Positions 14,591-21,985 of a stretch of 32,304 nt of DNA are shown here, one piece after another. A program made the position numbers and the translations under genes. Position 1 is the first letter of the stretch; each line of letters opens with the position of its first letter. This stretch comes from CAWCLK01 sp963796225. Its GTDB lineage: Bacteria > Actinomycetota > Nitriliruptoria > Nitriliruptorales > Nitriliruptoraceae. Location of the stretch: contig CAWCLK010000003.1 in the NCBI GenBank assembly GCA_963796225.1, positions 1-32,304 of the forward strand, in the 5' to 3' direction. The notes below the pieces were generated by a model, which was not told the DNA's origin, ran no database searches, and was given only the letters and a program-made list of their open reading frames with translations.

Positions 14591-16516
14591 ATGACGACCG
14601 ACGCGTCGGGGCACGACGACCCCGACCACGTCCCTGCCGACGACGAGGGACTCGACGCCCTCCTCGACCACGTCCGACGCCAGCGCGGCTTCGACTTCAC
14701 CGGCTACAAGCGCACCACCATCGCGCGACGGGTGGGCAAGCGGGTCCAGGCCCTGGGGCTCGCTGGCTACCGGGACTACATCGACCACCTCGAGGTCGAC
14801 CCCGCCGAGTTCCAGCGCCTGTTCGACACCGTGCTGATCAACGTCACCCGGTTCCAGCGCGATGCCGAGGCGTGGCGGACCCTGCAGGACGAGGTGCTGC
14901 CCGCGATCCTGCGGGCCAAGCCCGCCGACGCCCCGATCCGCGTGTGGTCCGCGGGCTGCTCGACGGGCCAGGAGGCCTACTCGGTGGCCATCGCCCTGAC
15001 GGAGATCCTGGGCACCGAGACGTTCCTGGAGCGCGTCAAGATCTACGGGACCGACATCGACGCCCCGGCGCTGGCCGTGGCCCGCCACGCCACGTACCCG
15101 GCCGAGGAGCTCGACGCCTTCGACCCCGACGTGCGTGATCGCTACTTCCTGCCCGCCGGCGAGGTCACTCCGGTCCTGCCGGGGGTGGACGGGTCCGGCG
15201 ACGGGTGGACCTTCCGTCCCGACCTGCGTCGGGCGATGATCTTCGGGGAGCACAACCTCCTCTCGGACGCGCCGATCTCGCGCCTCGACCTGCTGGTGTG
15301 CCGCAACACGCTCATGTACTTCAACGCGGACGTGCAGGCGCACGTGCTGCAGCGGTTCCACTTCGCGCTGCGGCCCCACGGGGTGCTGTTCCTCGGCAAG
15401 GCCGAGAAGCTGCTGAGCCACGACCACTCGTTCGAGCCGATCGACAGCACGCGTCGGTTCTTCCGCAAGGTGGCGGGGATGCCGCCCCCACGGTTGCTCG
15501 ACGTCGACGAGGGCCGCGAGCGTGCGCTCGACCACGTCCTGGCCAACCTCGGCCTGCGGGACGCCACCTTCGACGTCGGCCCGGTCGCCAAGGTCGCCGT
15601 GGACCCCGCGGGCCACCTGGTGACCGCGAACGAGCCCGCCAGGCGCATGTTCCGCCTGCGGGCCGGCGACCTCGGCCGACCCCTGCGCGACCTCGAGCTC
15701 TCGTACCGGCCGGTGGAGCTGCGCGGGGCGATCGAGCAGGCCGAGGCCTCGAGGCAGTCGGTCGAGGTGACCGACGTGGCCTGGCAGGCGGGCCCCGGCG
15801 ACGACCGTGTCCTCGACGTCACCGTCGTCCCGCTGGGATCGGCGGACGGCGGCCCACTCGGCAGCGCCATCACCTTCCTCGACGTGACCGACCGCGCACG
15901 GCTGCGCCACGACGTCGAGGTGGTCAGCCAGCAGCTCGACACCGCCTACGAGGAGCTGCAGGCCTCGCACGAGGAGCTCGAGACCACCAACGAGGAGCTC
16001 CAGTCCACCGTCGAGGAGCTCGAGACCACCAACGAGGAGCTCCAGTCGACCAACGAGGAGCTCGAGACGATGAACGAGGAGCTGCAGTCGACCAACGACG
16101 AGCTCCACGCCACCAACGACGAGCTGTCCCTGCGCCGGGACGAGCTGCGCGAGGTCAACGACTTCCTCGAGGCCGTGCTGACCGGGGTCAACCGCGGCGT
16201 CGTCGTCCTCGACCCCGACCTGATCGTGCGCGTCTGGAACGGACAGGCCGAGGAGCTGTGGGGCCTGCGCGAGGACGAGGTCCTCGACCGGAACTTCCTC
16301 AACCTCGACATCGGCCTGCCGGTCGACGACCTGCGCGAGATCCTGCGCCAACAGCTGACCGGTGACGGCGACGTGGCCGAGACCGACCTGGCGGCCCACG
16401 ACCGCCGGGGACGCCAGATCCTGTGCCACGTCACCAGCTCGCCGCTGCGGACCACCCGCGGAGACGTCCGGGGCGCCATCATGCTGATGCACACGCGGAC
16501 GCCGGACACGACGTGA
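14591..16516 (+). CDS. cheR: CheR-type methyltransferase fused to PAS, coiled coil and PAS
   Basis: A 641-aa multidomain protein. Residues about 20-310 are CheR: the N-terminal helical domain (FTGYKRTTIARRVGKR), INVTRFQRD, the SAM-binding VWSAGCSTGQEAYSVA (118-133), TDID, and the late LLVCRNTLMYF motif. Residues about 325-440 are a PAS domain (VDPAGHLVTANEPARRMF), then a near-perfect heptad coiled coil (454-523), then a second PAS domain (about 525-635; VVLDPDLIVRVWNGQAEELWG). It would methylate glutamates of a receptor-like target under control of the PAS sensors. The ATG at 14591 is 45 bases after cheB. The stop overlaps the next gene in a GTGA arrangement. No MCP is encoded nearby, so the target is unknown. 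Confidence 0.92.
   Translation: MTTDASGHDDPDHVPADDEGLDALLDHVRRQRGFDFTGYKRTTIARRVGKRVQALGLAGYRDYIDHLEVDPAEFQRLFDTVLINVTRFQRDAEAWRTLQDEVLPAILRAKPADAPIRVWSAGCSTGQEAYSVAIALTEILGTETFLERVKIYGTDIDAPALAVARHATYPAEELDAFDPDVRDRYFLPAGEVTPVLPGVDGSGDGWTFRPDLRRAMIFGEHNLLSDAPISRLDLLVCRNTLMYFNADVQAHVLQRFHFALRPHGVLFLGKAEKLLSHDHSFEPIDSTRRFFRKVAGMPPPRLLDVDEGRERALDHVLANLGLRDATFDVGPVAKVAVDPAGHLVTANEPARRMFRLRAGDLGRPLRDLELSYRPVELRGAIEQAEASRQSVEVTDVAWQAGPGDDRVLDVTVVPLGSADGGPLGSAITFLDVTDRARLRHDVEVVSQQLDTAYEELQASHEELETTNEELQSTVEELETTNEELQSTNEELETMNEELQSTNDELHATNDELSLRRDELREVNDFLEAVLTGVNRGVVVLDPDLIVRVWNGQAEELWGLREDEVLDRNFLNLDIGLPVDDLREILRQQLTGDGDVAETDLAAHDRRGRQILCHVTSSPLRTTRGDVRGAIMLMHTRTPDTT
15950..16159 (+). repeat. 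21-base coding repeat: ten tandem heptads in CheR coiled coil
   Basis: Ten consecutive 7-residue units in the CheR-PAS protein (residues 454-523), starting EELQASH, EELETTN, EELQSTV, EELETTN and ending DELREVN. Units 1-7 alternate EELQ and EELE, giving a 42-base higher-order period with strong nucleotide identity. Confidence 0.9.
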
Positions 16517-18039
16517 CCGGGGACCCGCTGCGCCTCGACGACCCACGGACTCGGGTCGCATCCTTCGAGGCCCGTGCGGTGCTGTCCCCGACCGGTCGCG
16601 TGCTCGACGCCGACGCCAACATGATCCAGCTGCTGGGGCGGGATCCTGCCACCGTGCTCGACGCCTCGTTCGCCCGGTTCGTGGCCCCCGCGGACCGGCC
16701 GACGTTCCGGCGTGCCCTGGTGCGAAGTGAGCCGGGACGACGCTGGAGGGTCCGGCTGCAGCACGACGGACACGTGCACGAGGCCCTGATGACGGCGGCA
16801 CGCCCGAGCATCGAGCACGACGACGTGGTGATCGCCGTGCTGGCCGGCGACGACGCGGCCCACCTGCGCGCTCGGGCGGACGAGCTGGCACGCTCCAACG
16901 CCACCAAGCAGGCGGTGATCGACAGCCTGCAGGCGGCCCTGGTCCCCGAACCACGCCCCGTGGCCGGTCTTGCCGTCGCGGTCCGACACGCCGCCCACCA
17001 TGCGGTGACGGCGGTCTCGGGCGACGCCAGTGACGTCCTGCCCCTGGACCGCGACCGGTGCCACGTCGCCCTGGTCGACGTGACCGGCCACGGCGTGGCG
17101 CACGCGGCCGAGGCCCTGTTGCTGGTGCAGACGCTGCGCGTCCTGGCACTGGGCGGCACGCCCGTCGGCCAGCTGTTCGCGGCGGCCCTACCACTGGTGC
17201 GCGCGCAGGAACGCCGCCTCAGTGCGGCCGGCGTGGTCGGCAGGTTCGACGCACGCACCGGGCAGCTCGAGCTGGCCGGGGCCGGGGCGCCGCCGGTGGC
17301 CGTCCTGCGCGCGGACGGCGCCACCGAGCTCGTGGGGCTCCCCGGGGCCCCGTTCGGCTTCGACGTCGGACCGTCCACGTGCCCCGTCGACGTCCAGCTC
17401 GACGTGGGCGACCAGGCGCTGTTGGTCACCGACGGCGTGCTGGGACGCCGTCCGGATCGGTGGGAGACGGCCGTCCGCGAGATCTCCCCGGAGGCGACGC
17501 GAGGGCCGCTGGACCGCCTCGCGGCAGCCCTCGTCCAGTCCGCGGTCGACGACGGGGCGAGCGACGACGCCACGGTCGTGGCACTGCGCCGGGTGGTTCG
17601 CGCCGCCCCTCTTCCCCGACCCGACGAATCGGTCTTCGAGCTCGTGCTCGACCACGCGCTCGTGGACGTCCCCCCGGCACGTCTGGCCCTGCGACGATGG
17701 CTCGGCCAGCACCCCGTCCCCCTGCCCGTGGTGGACGACGCCGTCCTGGTGATGTCCGAGCTGGCCTCCAACGCGGTCCGGGTCGCGAGGACCACGGTCA
17801 CGGTCACCGCGCAGCTGGAGGACGACGGCCGAGTACGGATCGACGTGCGCGACGACGGCCCGGGCCTGCCTCCCGCGGCCCAGGCACGCCTGCTCGATGC
17901 CCGCGGGGCCGCGGACCGCACCCGCGGGCTCTTCCTGGTTGCCGAGATCGCGGACGACGTGTTCGTGGCCTCCGACGGTTCGGGCACGCTGGTGCGCACC
18001 TGGTGTCGCGGCGAGCCCACACCCGAGCAGCACCCGTGA
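16513..18039 (+). CDS. PAS - PP2C (SpoIIE/RsbU-type) phosphatase - HATPase (RsbW-type) fusion
   Basis: A 508-aa protein with three parts. Residues 15-112 resemble a PAS domain (VLSPTGRVLDADANMIQLLG). Residues 140-360 are a SpoIIE-type PP2C phosphatase with metal-binding acidic residues at Asp171 (SGDASDVLPL), Asp189 (VDVTGHGV), Asp307 (VTDGVLG) and Asp352 (SDDATVV). Residues 375-500 are a GHKL ATPase of the RsbW kind with an intact N-box (SELASNAV, Glu416 and Asn420), G1 box DDGPGL and the RGLFLV G2 region. It could both dephosphorylate and phosphorylate a STAS antagonist. The first motif has SGD where GGD is usual. The GTG start overlaps the cheR stop; its own stop overlaps the next gene. 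The likely partner is the divergent STAS protein. Confidence 0.9.
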   Translation: MTGDPLRLDDPRTRVASFEARAVLSPTGRVLDADANMIQLLGRDPATVLDASFARFVAPADRPTFRRALVRSEPGRRWRVRLQHDGHVHEALMTAARPSIEHDDVVIAVLAGDDAAHLRARADELARSNATKQAVIDSLQAALVPEPRPVAGLAVAVRHAAHHAVTAVSGDASDVLPLDRDRCHVALVDVTGHGVAHAAEALLLVQTLRVLALGGTPVGQLFAAALPLVRAQERRLSAAGVVGRFDARTGQLELAGAGAPPVAVLRADGATELVGLPGAPFGFDVGPSTCPVDVQLDVGDQALLVTDGVLGRRPDRWETAVREISPEATRGPLDRLAAALVQSAVDDGASDDATVVALRRVVRAAPLPRPDESVFELVLDHALVDVPPARLALRRWLGQHPVPLPVVDDAVLVMSELASNAVRVARTTVTVTAQLEDDGRVRIDVRDDGPGLPPAAQARLLDARGAADRTRGLFLVAEIADDVFVASDGSGTLVRTWCRGEPTPEQHP

Positions 18040-18620
18040 CCGCCCGCCCCGTGGTGGCCCTCGTGGCCTCGGCCGGCGGGCTCGAGGCCCTCAGCTCCGT
18101 GCTGGGCGGCCTGCCCGACCGGCTGGCGGCCCCCGTGCTCGTCATCCTGCACCAGGATCCCGACAACCCCTCGCGCCTCCCCCAGCTGCTGGCCGCCCGG
18201 ACCGACCTGCCCGTCGCCCACGCGCGGGACGGCGACGCGCTGGACCCGGGCCACGTCCTGGTCGCCCCGCCGGGGCGCCACCTGCTGGTCACCGTGCCGC
18301 GCCGCGTCGCGCTGCTCTCGGCGGGTGCGTTCCCGCCCAACCGTCCGTCCGCGGACCTGCTGCTGGTGTCCATGGCACTCGCGCTGGGACCGGACGCGAT
18401 CGCCGCCGTCCTGTCGGGCGGCGGCCACGACGGCGCGACCGGTGCCGTGGCCGTCCACGACTTCGGAGGACGGGTGCTCGTCTCCGACGAGGCCACCTCG
18501 ACCCACTCGGCGATGCCGCTGGCCACCCTCGCACGCTCGGGCTCTCACGCCGAGGCGCTGCCCATCGACTCCATCGCCTCGCGCATCACGGAGCTGGTCG
18601 ACCTGGCCCAGGTCAGGTGA
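18036..18620 (+). CDS. cheB: second, minimal CheB-type methylesterase
   Basis: A 194-aa protein consisting of only the CheB catalytic domain. It keeps Ser12 in VASAGG, His39 in VILHQD, and Asp132 in LSGGGHDGATG, so it should be active as a glutamyl methylesterase or deamidase. It lacks both the receiver domain and the zinc-ribbon tail of the first CheB in the operon, and is clearly diverged from it. The GTG start at 18036 overlaps the stop of the phosphatase gene (GTGA), implying translational coupling. Its stop overlaps the convergent TauE/SafE gene by eight bases. Two esterases for one methyltransferase suggests either two targets or opposing partners. Confidence 0.9.
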   Translation: MTARPVVALVASAGGLEALSSVLGGLPDRLAAPVLVILHQDPDNPSRLPQLLAARTDLPVAHARDGDALDPGHVLVAPPGRHLLVTVPRRVALLSAGAFPPNRPSADLLLVSMALALGPDAIAAVLSGGGHDGATGAVAVHDFGGRVLVSDEATSTHSAMPLATLARSGSHAEALPIDSIASRITELVDLAQVR

Positions 18621-19368
18621 CCAGCAACCGCACGCTGATCGCGATGCTCACCAGCACCAGCAGTGGTCGGACCAGCCGCGCCCCGCGGGCCAGCACGAGG
18701 TTCGACCCCATCCGCGCCCCGGCGAACTGGCCAACAGCCATGACCAGCCCCACGGCCCACACGGGTGCGCCGCCCAGCACGAAGAAGAGCAGGGCGGCGA
18801 GGTTGCTGGTGAGGTTGAGCACCTTGGTGTGCGCCGTGGCCCCGGTGAGGTCCTGCCCACGCAGCGTGACGAACGCGAGGGCGAAGAACGACCCCGTCCC
18901 CGGCCCGAAGAACCCGTCGTAGAAGCCGATCGCCGGGGCGGCGGTGCCAGCGAAGGCCCGCGGGCCGATGCGGGCCGCCCGGGTGACCTCGCCCGCCTGC
19001 GGCCGGACGAGGAAGTACAGGCCCATGGCCAGCACGAGGAACGGCAGCAGGGTCTCGAGGAACCCCGGGTCGACCTGCTGCACGAGCACCGTCCCCACGG
19101 AGGCGCCGACGAAGGTGGTGGCGATGGCCACGCGCAGGTCCCGGGGTCGGACCGCCCCCCGGCGGGTGTAGTTCCACGTCGCCGAGGCCGCCCCGAACGA
19201 CGACTGCACCTTGTTGGTCGCCAGGGCGGCCGTCGGTGGGAGGCCCGCGGCGAGCAACGCCGGGACGCTCAGCAGGCCGCCGCCCCCGGCGATGGAATCG
19301 ACGAAGCCGGCCGTGGCGCCGACGACGAACAGCAGCGCCAGGACCTCGAGGGAGACGGGCAGGGTCAC
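18613..19368 (-). CDS. TauE/SafE (YfcA-like) membrane permease
   Basis: A 251-aa membrane protein of the sulfite exporter TauE/SafE family, with about eight hydrophobic segments. Signature stretches are FVDSIAGGGGLLSVPALL near the N-terminus, ATNKVQSSFGAASATWNYTRRG after the second span, and the second half-repeat GFYDGFFGPGTGSFFALAFV with HTKVLNLTSNLAALLFF, the internal duplication typical of the family. Known members export sulfite, sulfoacetate or other organosulfonates, but the substrate here cannot be read. The start is GTG at 19368. It converges on the cheB gene with an eight-base overlap and is divergent from the RsbW-like gene across 54 bases. No sulfur-metabolism gene is in the window. 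Confidence 0.92.
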   Translation of the reverse strand: MTLPVSLEVLALLFVVGATAGFVDSIAGGGGLLSVPALLAAGLPPTAALATNKVQSSFGAASATWNYTRRGAVRPRDLRVAIATTFVGASVGTVLVQQVDPGFLETLLPFLVLAMGLYFLVRPQAGEVTRAARIGPRAFAGTAAPAIGFYDGFFGPGTGSFFALAFVTLRGQDLTGATAHTKVLNLTSNLAALLFFVLGGAPVWAVGLVMAVGQFAGARMGSNLVLARGARLVRPLLVLVSIAISVRLLVT

Positions 19369-19422
19369 GCGGGACCTTCGGGCGAGGCGGGAGCCGTCGA
19401 GCGTACGCGGCACGCCCCTACG

Positions 19423-19869
19423 ATGGCCGGAGCCGAACGGCGACTGCCCGAGCACGTGGGGACCACCCTGACCGACTCGCCGGACCCGACGGCACGCGTG
19501 GCGATCGACGTGCCTGCCGACCCCCGGTTCCTGCAGGTCCTGCGGGTGGCGGCCGCCGCCGCCAGCCTCGAGGTCATCGACGACTTCCAGCGCATCGACG
19601 ACCTGCGCCTGGCCATCGACGAGCTGTCCGCGGCCGCCATCGACTCGGCGCACCGCGACGCGCGCATCGACGTCGAGATCTGGGCGGACGGCGATGCCGT
19701 GCGCGTGCGCGGTCGTGTCCGTGCCCGTGAGGGCGACACCGCGCCGGCCCTCAGTGACATCGGCCAGCTGCTGGTGGCCTCCGTCAGCCGGTCGTACCGC
19801 CTCGACCGCGACGGCGAGGACGTCGTCTTCGAGCTCGTGCTCGGGACGAGCGACGCGGGCAGGACGTGA
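19423..19869 (+). CDS. degenerate RsbW-like (HATPase-fold) protein lacking N- and G-box residues
   Basis: A 148-aa protein related to RsbW/SpoIIAB anti-sigma kinases by its opening strand and helix (VAIDVPADPRFLQVLRVAAAAA) and the helix LRLAIDELSAAAI. In active kinases the last segment reads E-x3-N; here Glu67 is followed at +4 by Ala71 in place of Asn. No DxGxG box is present; instead there is a helix (DIGQLLVASVSRSY) and a closing strand (EDVVFELVL). It should therefore keep the fold but not normal ATP binding. It is clearly a paralogue of the protein at 26734-27117. The start is uncertain: ATG at 19423 or GTG at 19456; neither has a strong ribosome site. Confidence 0.75.
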   Translation: MAGAERRLPEHVGTTLTDSPDPTARVAIDVPADPRFLQVLRVAAAAASLEVIDDFQRIDDLRLAIDELSAAAIDSAHRDARIDVEIWADGDAVRVRGRVRAREGDTAPALSDIGQLLVASVSRSYRLDRDGEDVVFELVLGTSDAGRT

Positions 19870-19874
19870 GCCAC

Positions 19875-19905
19875 GGCCGGGCCCGGACGGCGGAAACGCC
19901 CGGCC
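19875..19905. terminator. GC-rich hairpin after the RsbW-like gene
   Basis: GGCCGGGC at 19875-19882 pairs perfectly with GCCCGGCC at 19898-19905 around a 15-base loop, six bases after the stop codon. There is no T-tract, as is common in high-GC genomes. Position between convergent genes supports termination. Confidence 0.45.
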
Positions 19906-20026
19906 CCGACGGGTCACACGCAGAGTGGCACCACCCGGGTGGGAGCGGCGGGGTCGGTGGCGCCGGTGTGTGACTGGACCGTGACGCTTCCACTGTCGCG
20001 CCCCGCCCGCCGCCCGACAACAGCCA

Positions 20027-20049
20027 TCCCCCCGGCGCCGTACGGGGGA
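20027..20049. terminator. second hairpin between convergent genes
   Basis: TCCCCC (20027-20032) pairs with GGGGGA (20044-20049), with GGCGCC in the loop. It lies 32 bases past the end of the formate dehydrogenase operon on the minus strand. It could terminate that operon. A 12-base palindrome CCACCCGGGTGG also lies in this gap at 19931-19942. Confidence 0.35.
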
Positions 20050-20081
20050 CCTGACACCCGACCGTGGACGGGGTGCGCGCG

Positions 20082-21044
20082 TCAGGTGGTGCGACGTCGA
20101 CGCTGCGGGGCGAAGGTTGCCTGCGGGTCCCGGGCGGAGGCGGTGCCGCCCCGCACCAGCGCGAACCGCATCGCGATGGCGCCGGCGATGCCGAGCACGG
20201 CGGTCACGACCCGACGCAGTCGCCGCAGCGGACCCGGGACAGGGATCGAGGAGCTGAGCACGCTCGCGGCGGTGAGTGCCTTGGACGCCTTCCACAGATC
20301 TCCCGAGACGCCCTCGTGCAGGACGCGTCCGACCTCGGGGTGCTCGTCGGCGCGGCGTTGCAGCGACTCGGCCAGGGCCATCTCGGTGGCCTTGCCGACC
20401 GTCGCCATCCGGCGGGTGACGTGCTCGCTGACCTCGTCGGGCTGCAACAGGTCGAGCACGTCCGCCGTCCCGGCGACGGCCGACGCGCCGAACAGCAGCG
20501 GCAGCTCCTTGCGCGTGTGGGCCCACAGCGGCACGGCGGTGTCGGCCAGCAGCACGCCCGTGTAGGTGCCGAGGACGGGACCGAGCAGCATCGCCGCGAC
20601 CCCGCCGAGGTTGCCCAGCCCGCGCCCGAACCGGTTGCGGAACACCAGGGGGGCGACGGCGGCGGTGGTGGCCGCCCCGCTGAAGCCCGCGAGCGTCCAC
20701 GACCCCATGCTCATCGCCGAGGACGGCCGGAACACGCGCAGCATGTTGAGGAACCGCGACGGTCGCCCGAGGTCGTGGATCAGGAACGCCGTGCCCGTCG
20801 CGCCCGCCGCCACCGACACCCAGCGGCCACGGGTCACCAGCCAGTCGAGCTGCTCGCGGTCGAGCAGCTGGGCCGCCCCCGCGACGGTGGACGCCCCGGC
20901 GCCGACCCCGCCCACGAACAGGTAGGCCGGCACCGACCAGATCCAGACCGGTTCCTTGATGGCGGGCCGGCCGTAGTAGGTGGGCCCCTCCCCCGGTTCG
21001 GTGGACGCCGCCGGCGAGTCGAGGGCGCGCAGGGTCTCGCTCAT
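20082..21044 (-). CDS. nrfD: NrfD/PsrC-family membrane subunit of formate dehydrogenase
   Basis: A 320-aa integral membrane protein of the NrfD/polysulfide reductase membrane subunit family. It would pass electrons from the Fe-S subunit to the quinone pool. After a hydrophilic N-terminus (1-30) come the first spans (VWIWSVPAYLFVGGVGAG), then the conserved HDLGRPSRFLNMLRVFRPSSAMSMGSW around the quinone site, and further spans at about 130-200. A long soluble segment (about 205-260) precedes a last hydrophobic region (VVTAVLGIAGAIAMRFALV). The ATG at 21044 overlaps the stop of the iron-sulfur subunit gene (ATGA). This is the last gene of the operon; two hairpins follow. Confidence 0.9.
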   Translation of the reverse strand: MSETLRALDSPAASTEPGEGPTYYGRPAIKEPVWIWSVPAYLFVGGVGAGASTVAGAAQLLDREQLDWLVTRGRWVSVAAGATGTAFLIHDLGRPSRFLNMLRVFRPSSAMSMGSWTLAGFSGAATTAAVAPLVFRNRFGRGLGNLGGVAAMLLGPVLGTYTGVLLADTAVPLWAHTRKELPLLFGASAVAGTADVLDLLQPDEVSEHVTRRMATVGKATEMALAESLQRRADEHPEVGRVLHEGVSGDLWKASKALTAASVLSSSIPVPGPLRRLRRVVTAVLGIAGAIAMRFALVRGGTASARDPQATFAPQRRRRTT

Positions 21045-21985
21045 CGCCTGCTCCCGCCCATGGCCACCGCGCCCACGGCCGCGGCCAGCATCCCGAGCCC
21101 GGCCACGAGCGCCGAGCGCCACGCCCCGCCGATCTCGACCGTCGGGTCCACGGGGTCGGGCGGCAGGTTGTAGACCTCGGGGCGGTCCATCAGCAGGAAG
21201 AACGCGTTGAGCCCGCCGGTGCCGGGCTGGTCGGCCTCGTCCGCGCCGTACAGGTAGGCCTGCTCGTATCCCGCCTCGTGCAGGGTCTGGACCCGCTGCT
21301 CGGCGATCTCGCGCAGGTCGTCGATGTCCCCGAACACGATCGAGTCGGTGGGGCACGACTTGGCGCAGGCCGGCTCCATGCCGCCCTGCAGCCGGTCGTA
21401 GCACAGGGTGCACTTCCAGGCCCGGCCGTCCTGCTCGTTGCGGTCGATCACGCCGAAGGGGCACGCGGGGATGCACATCCCGCACCCGTTGCACACGTCG
21501 GGCTGCAGGTAGACCGAGTCGTACTCGGTGCGGATCAGCGAGCCGGTCGGGCACACGTCCAGGCAGCCGGAGTGCACGCAGTGCTTGCACACGTCCGACA
21601 TCATCAGCCAGCTGAACTCGCCGGACGGGTCGGGGCCGAGCGGCGGGACCACGTCGGGGGCGTCGTCGCCCTCGAACCACGACACGTCGGCGAAGCCGGT
21701 GGTGGGGTTGGCACCGGGGCGCTCGATGAACGCCACGTGCCGCCAGGTCGACGCCCCGAGGTCACCGGTGTTGTCGTACGACTCGCCCGTGAACACCATG
21801 CCGTCGTCGGGCAGCTCGTTCCACTGCTTGCAGGCGACCTCACAGGCCTTGCACCCGATGCAGACCGTGGTGTCGGTGAAGAAGCCGTAGCGCCCCGGCG
21901 GGAGGGCCTCGCGCATGCGGACCTCGGACTCGTGGCGCAGCTCGGGGGTCTCCGCCGCGGTCGGCTGCGTGCTGGCGTCCGGCAT
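21041..21985 (-). CDS. fdhB: formate dehydrogenase iron-sulfur (beta) subunit
   Basis: A 314-aa electron-transfer subunit with four ferredoxin-type cysteine clusters: CIGCKACEVACK, CKHCVHSGCLDVCP, CNGCGMCIPACP, and CTLCYDRL with CAKSCP. These would bind four [4Fe-4S] centres linking the molybdenum (or tungsten) active site to the membrane subunit. The C-terminus has one hydrophobic segment (ALVAGLGMLAAAVGAVAMGG), like the single anchor helix of FdnH. The ATG at 21985 shares one base with the catalytic subunit's stop (TGATG), and the stop overlaps the nrfD-like start. It is surely cotranscribed with both neighbours. The large spacer between the first two cysteine clusters is normal for formate dehydrogenase beta subunits. 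Confidence 0.95.
   Translation of the reverse strand: MPDASTQPTAAETPELRHESEVRMREALPPGRYGFFTDTTVCIGCKACEVACKQWNELPDDGMVFTGESYDNTGDLGASTWRHVAFIERPGANPTTGFADVSWFEGDDAPDVVPPLGPDPSGEFSWLMMSDVCKHCVHSGCLDVCPTGSLIRTEYDSVYLQPDVCNGCGMCIPACPFGVIDRNEQDGRAWKCTLCYDRLQGGMEPACAKSCPTDSIVFGDIDDLREIAEQRVQTLHEAGYEQAYLYGADEADQPGTGGLNAFFLLMDRPEVYNLPPDPVDPTVEIGGAWRSALVAGLGMLAAAVGAVAMGGSRR

Noticed and set aside
13478..17194. 1238-codon open frame on the minus strand
   Set aside because: It is antisense to cheB, cheR and the phosphatase gene and is rich in Arg, Val, Gln and Pro of the kind produced by reading GC-rich codons backwards; no domain is visible.
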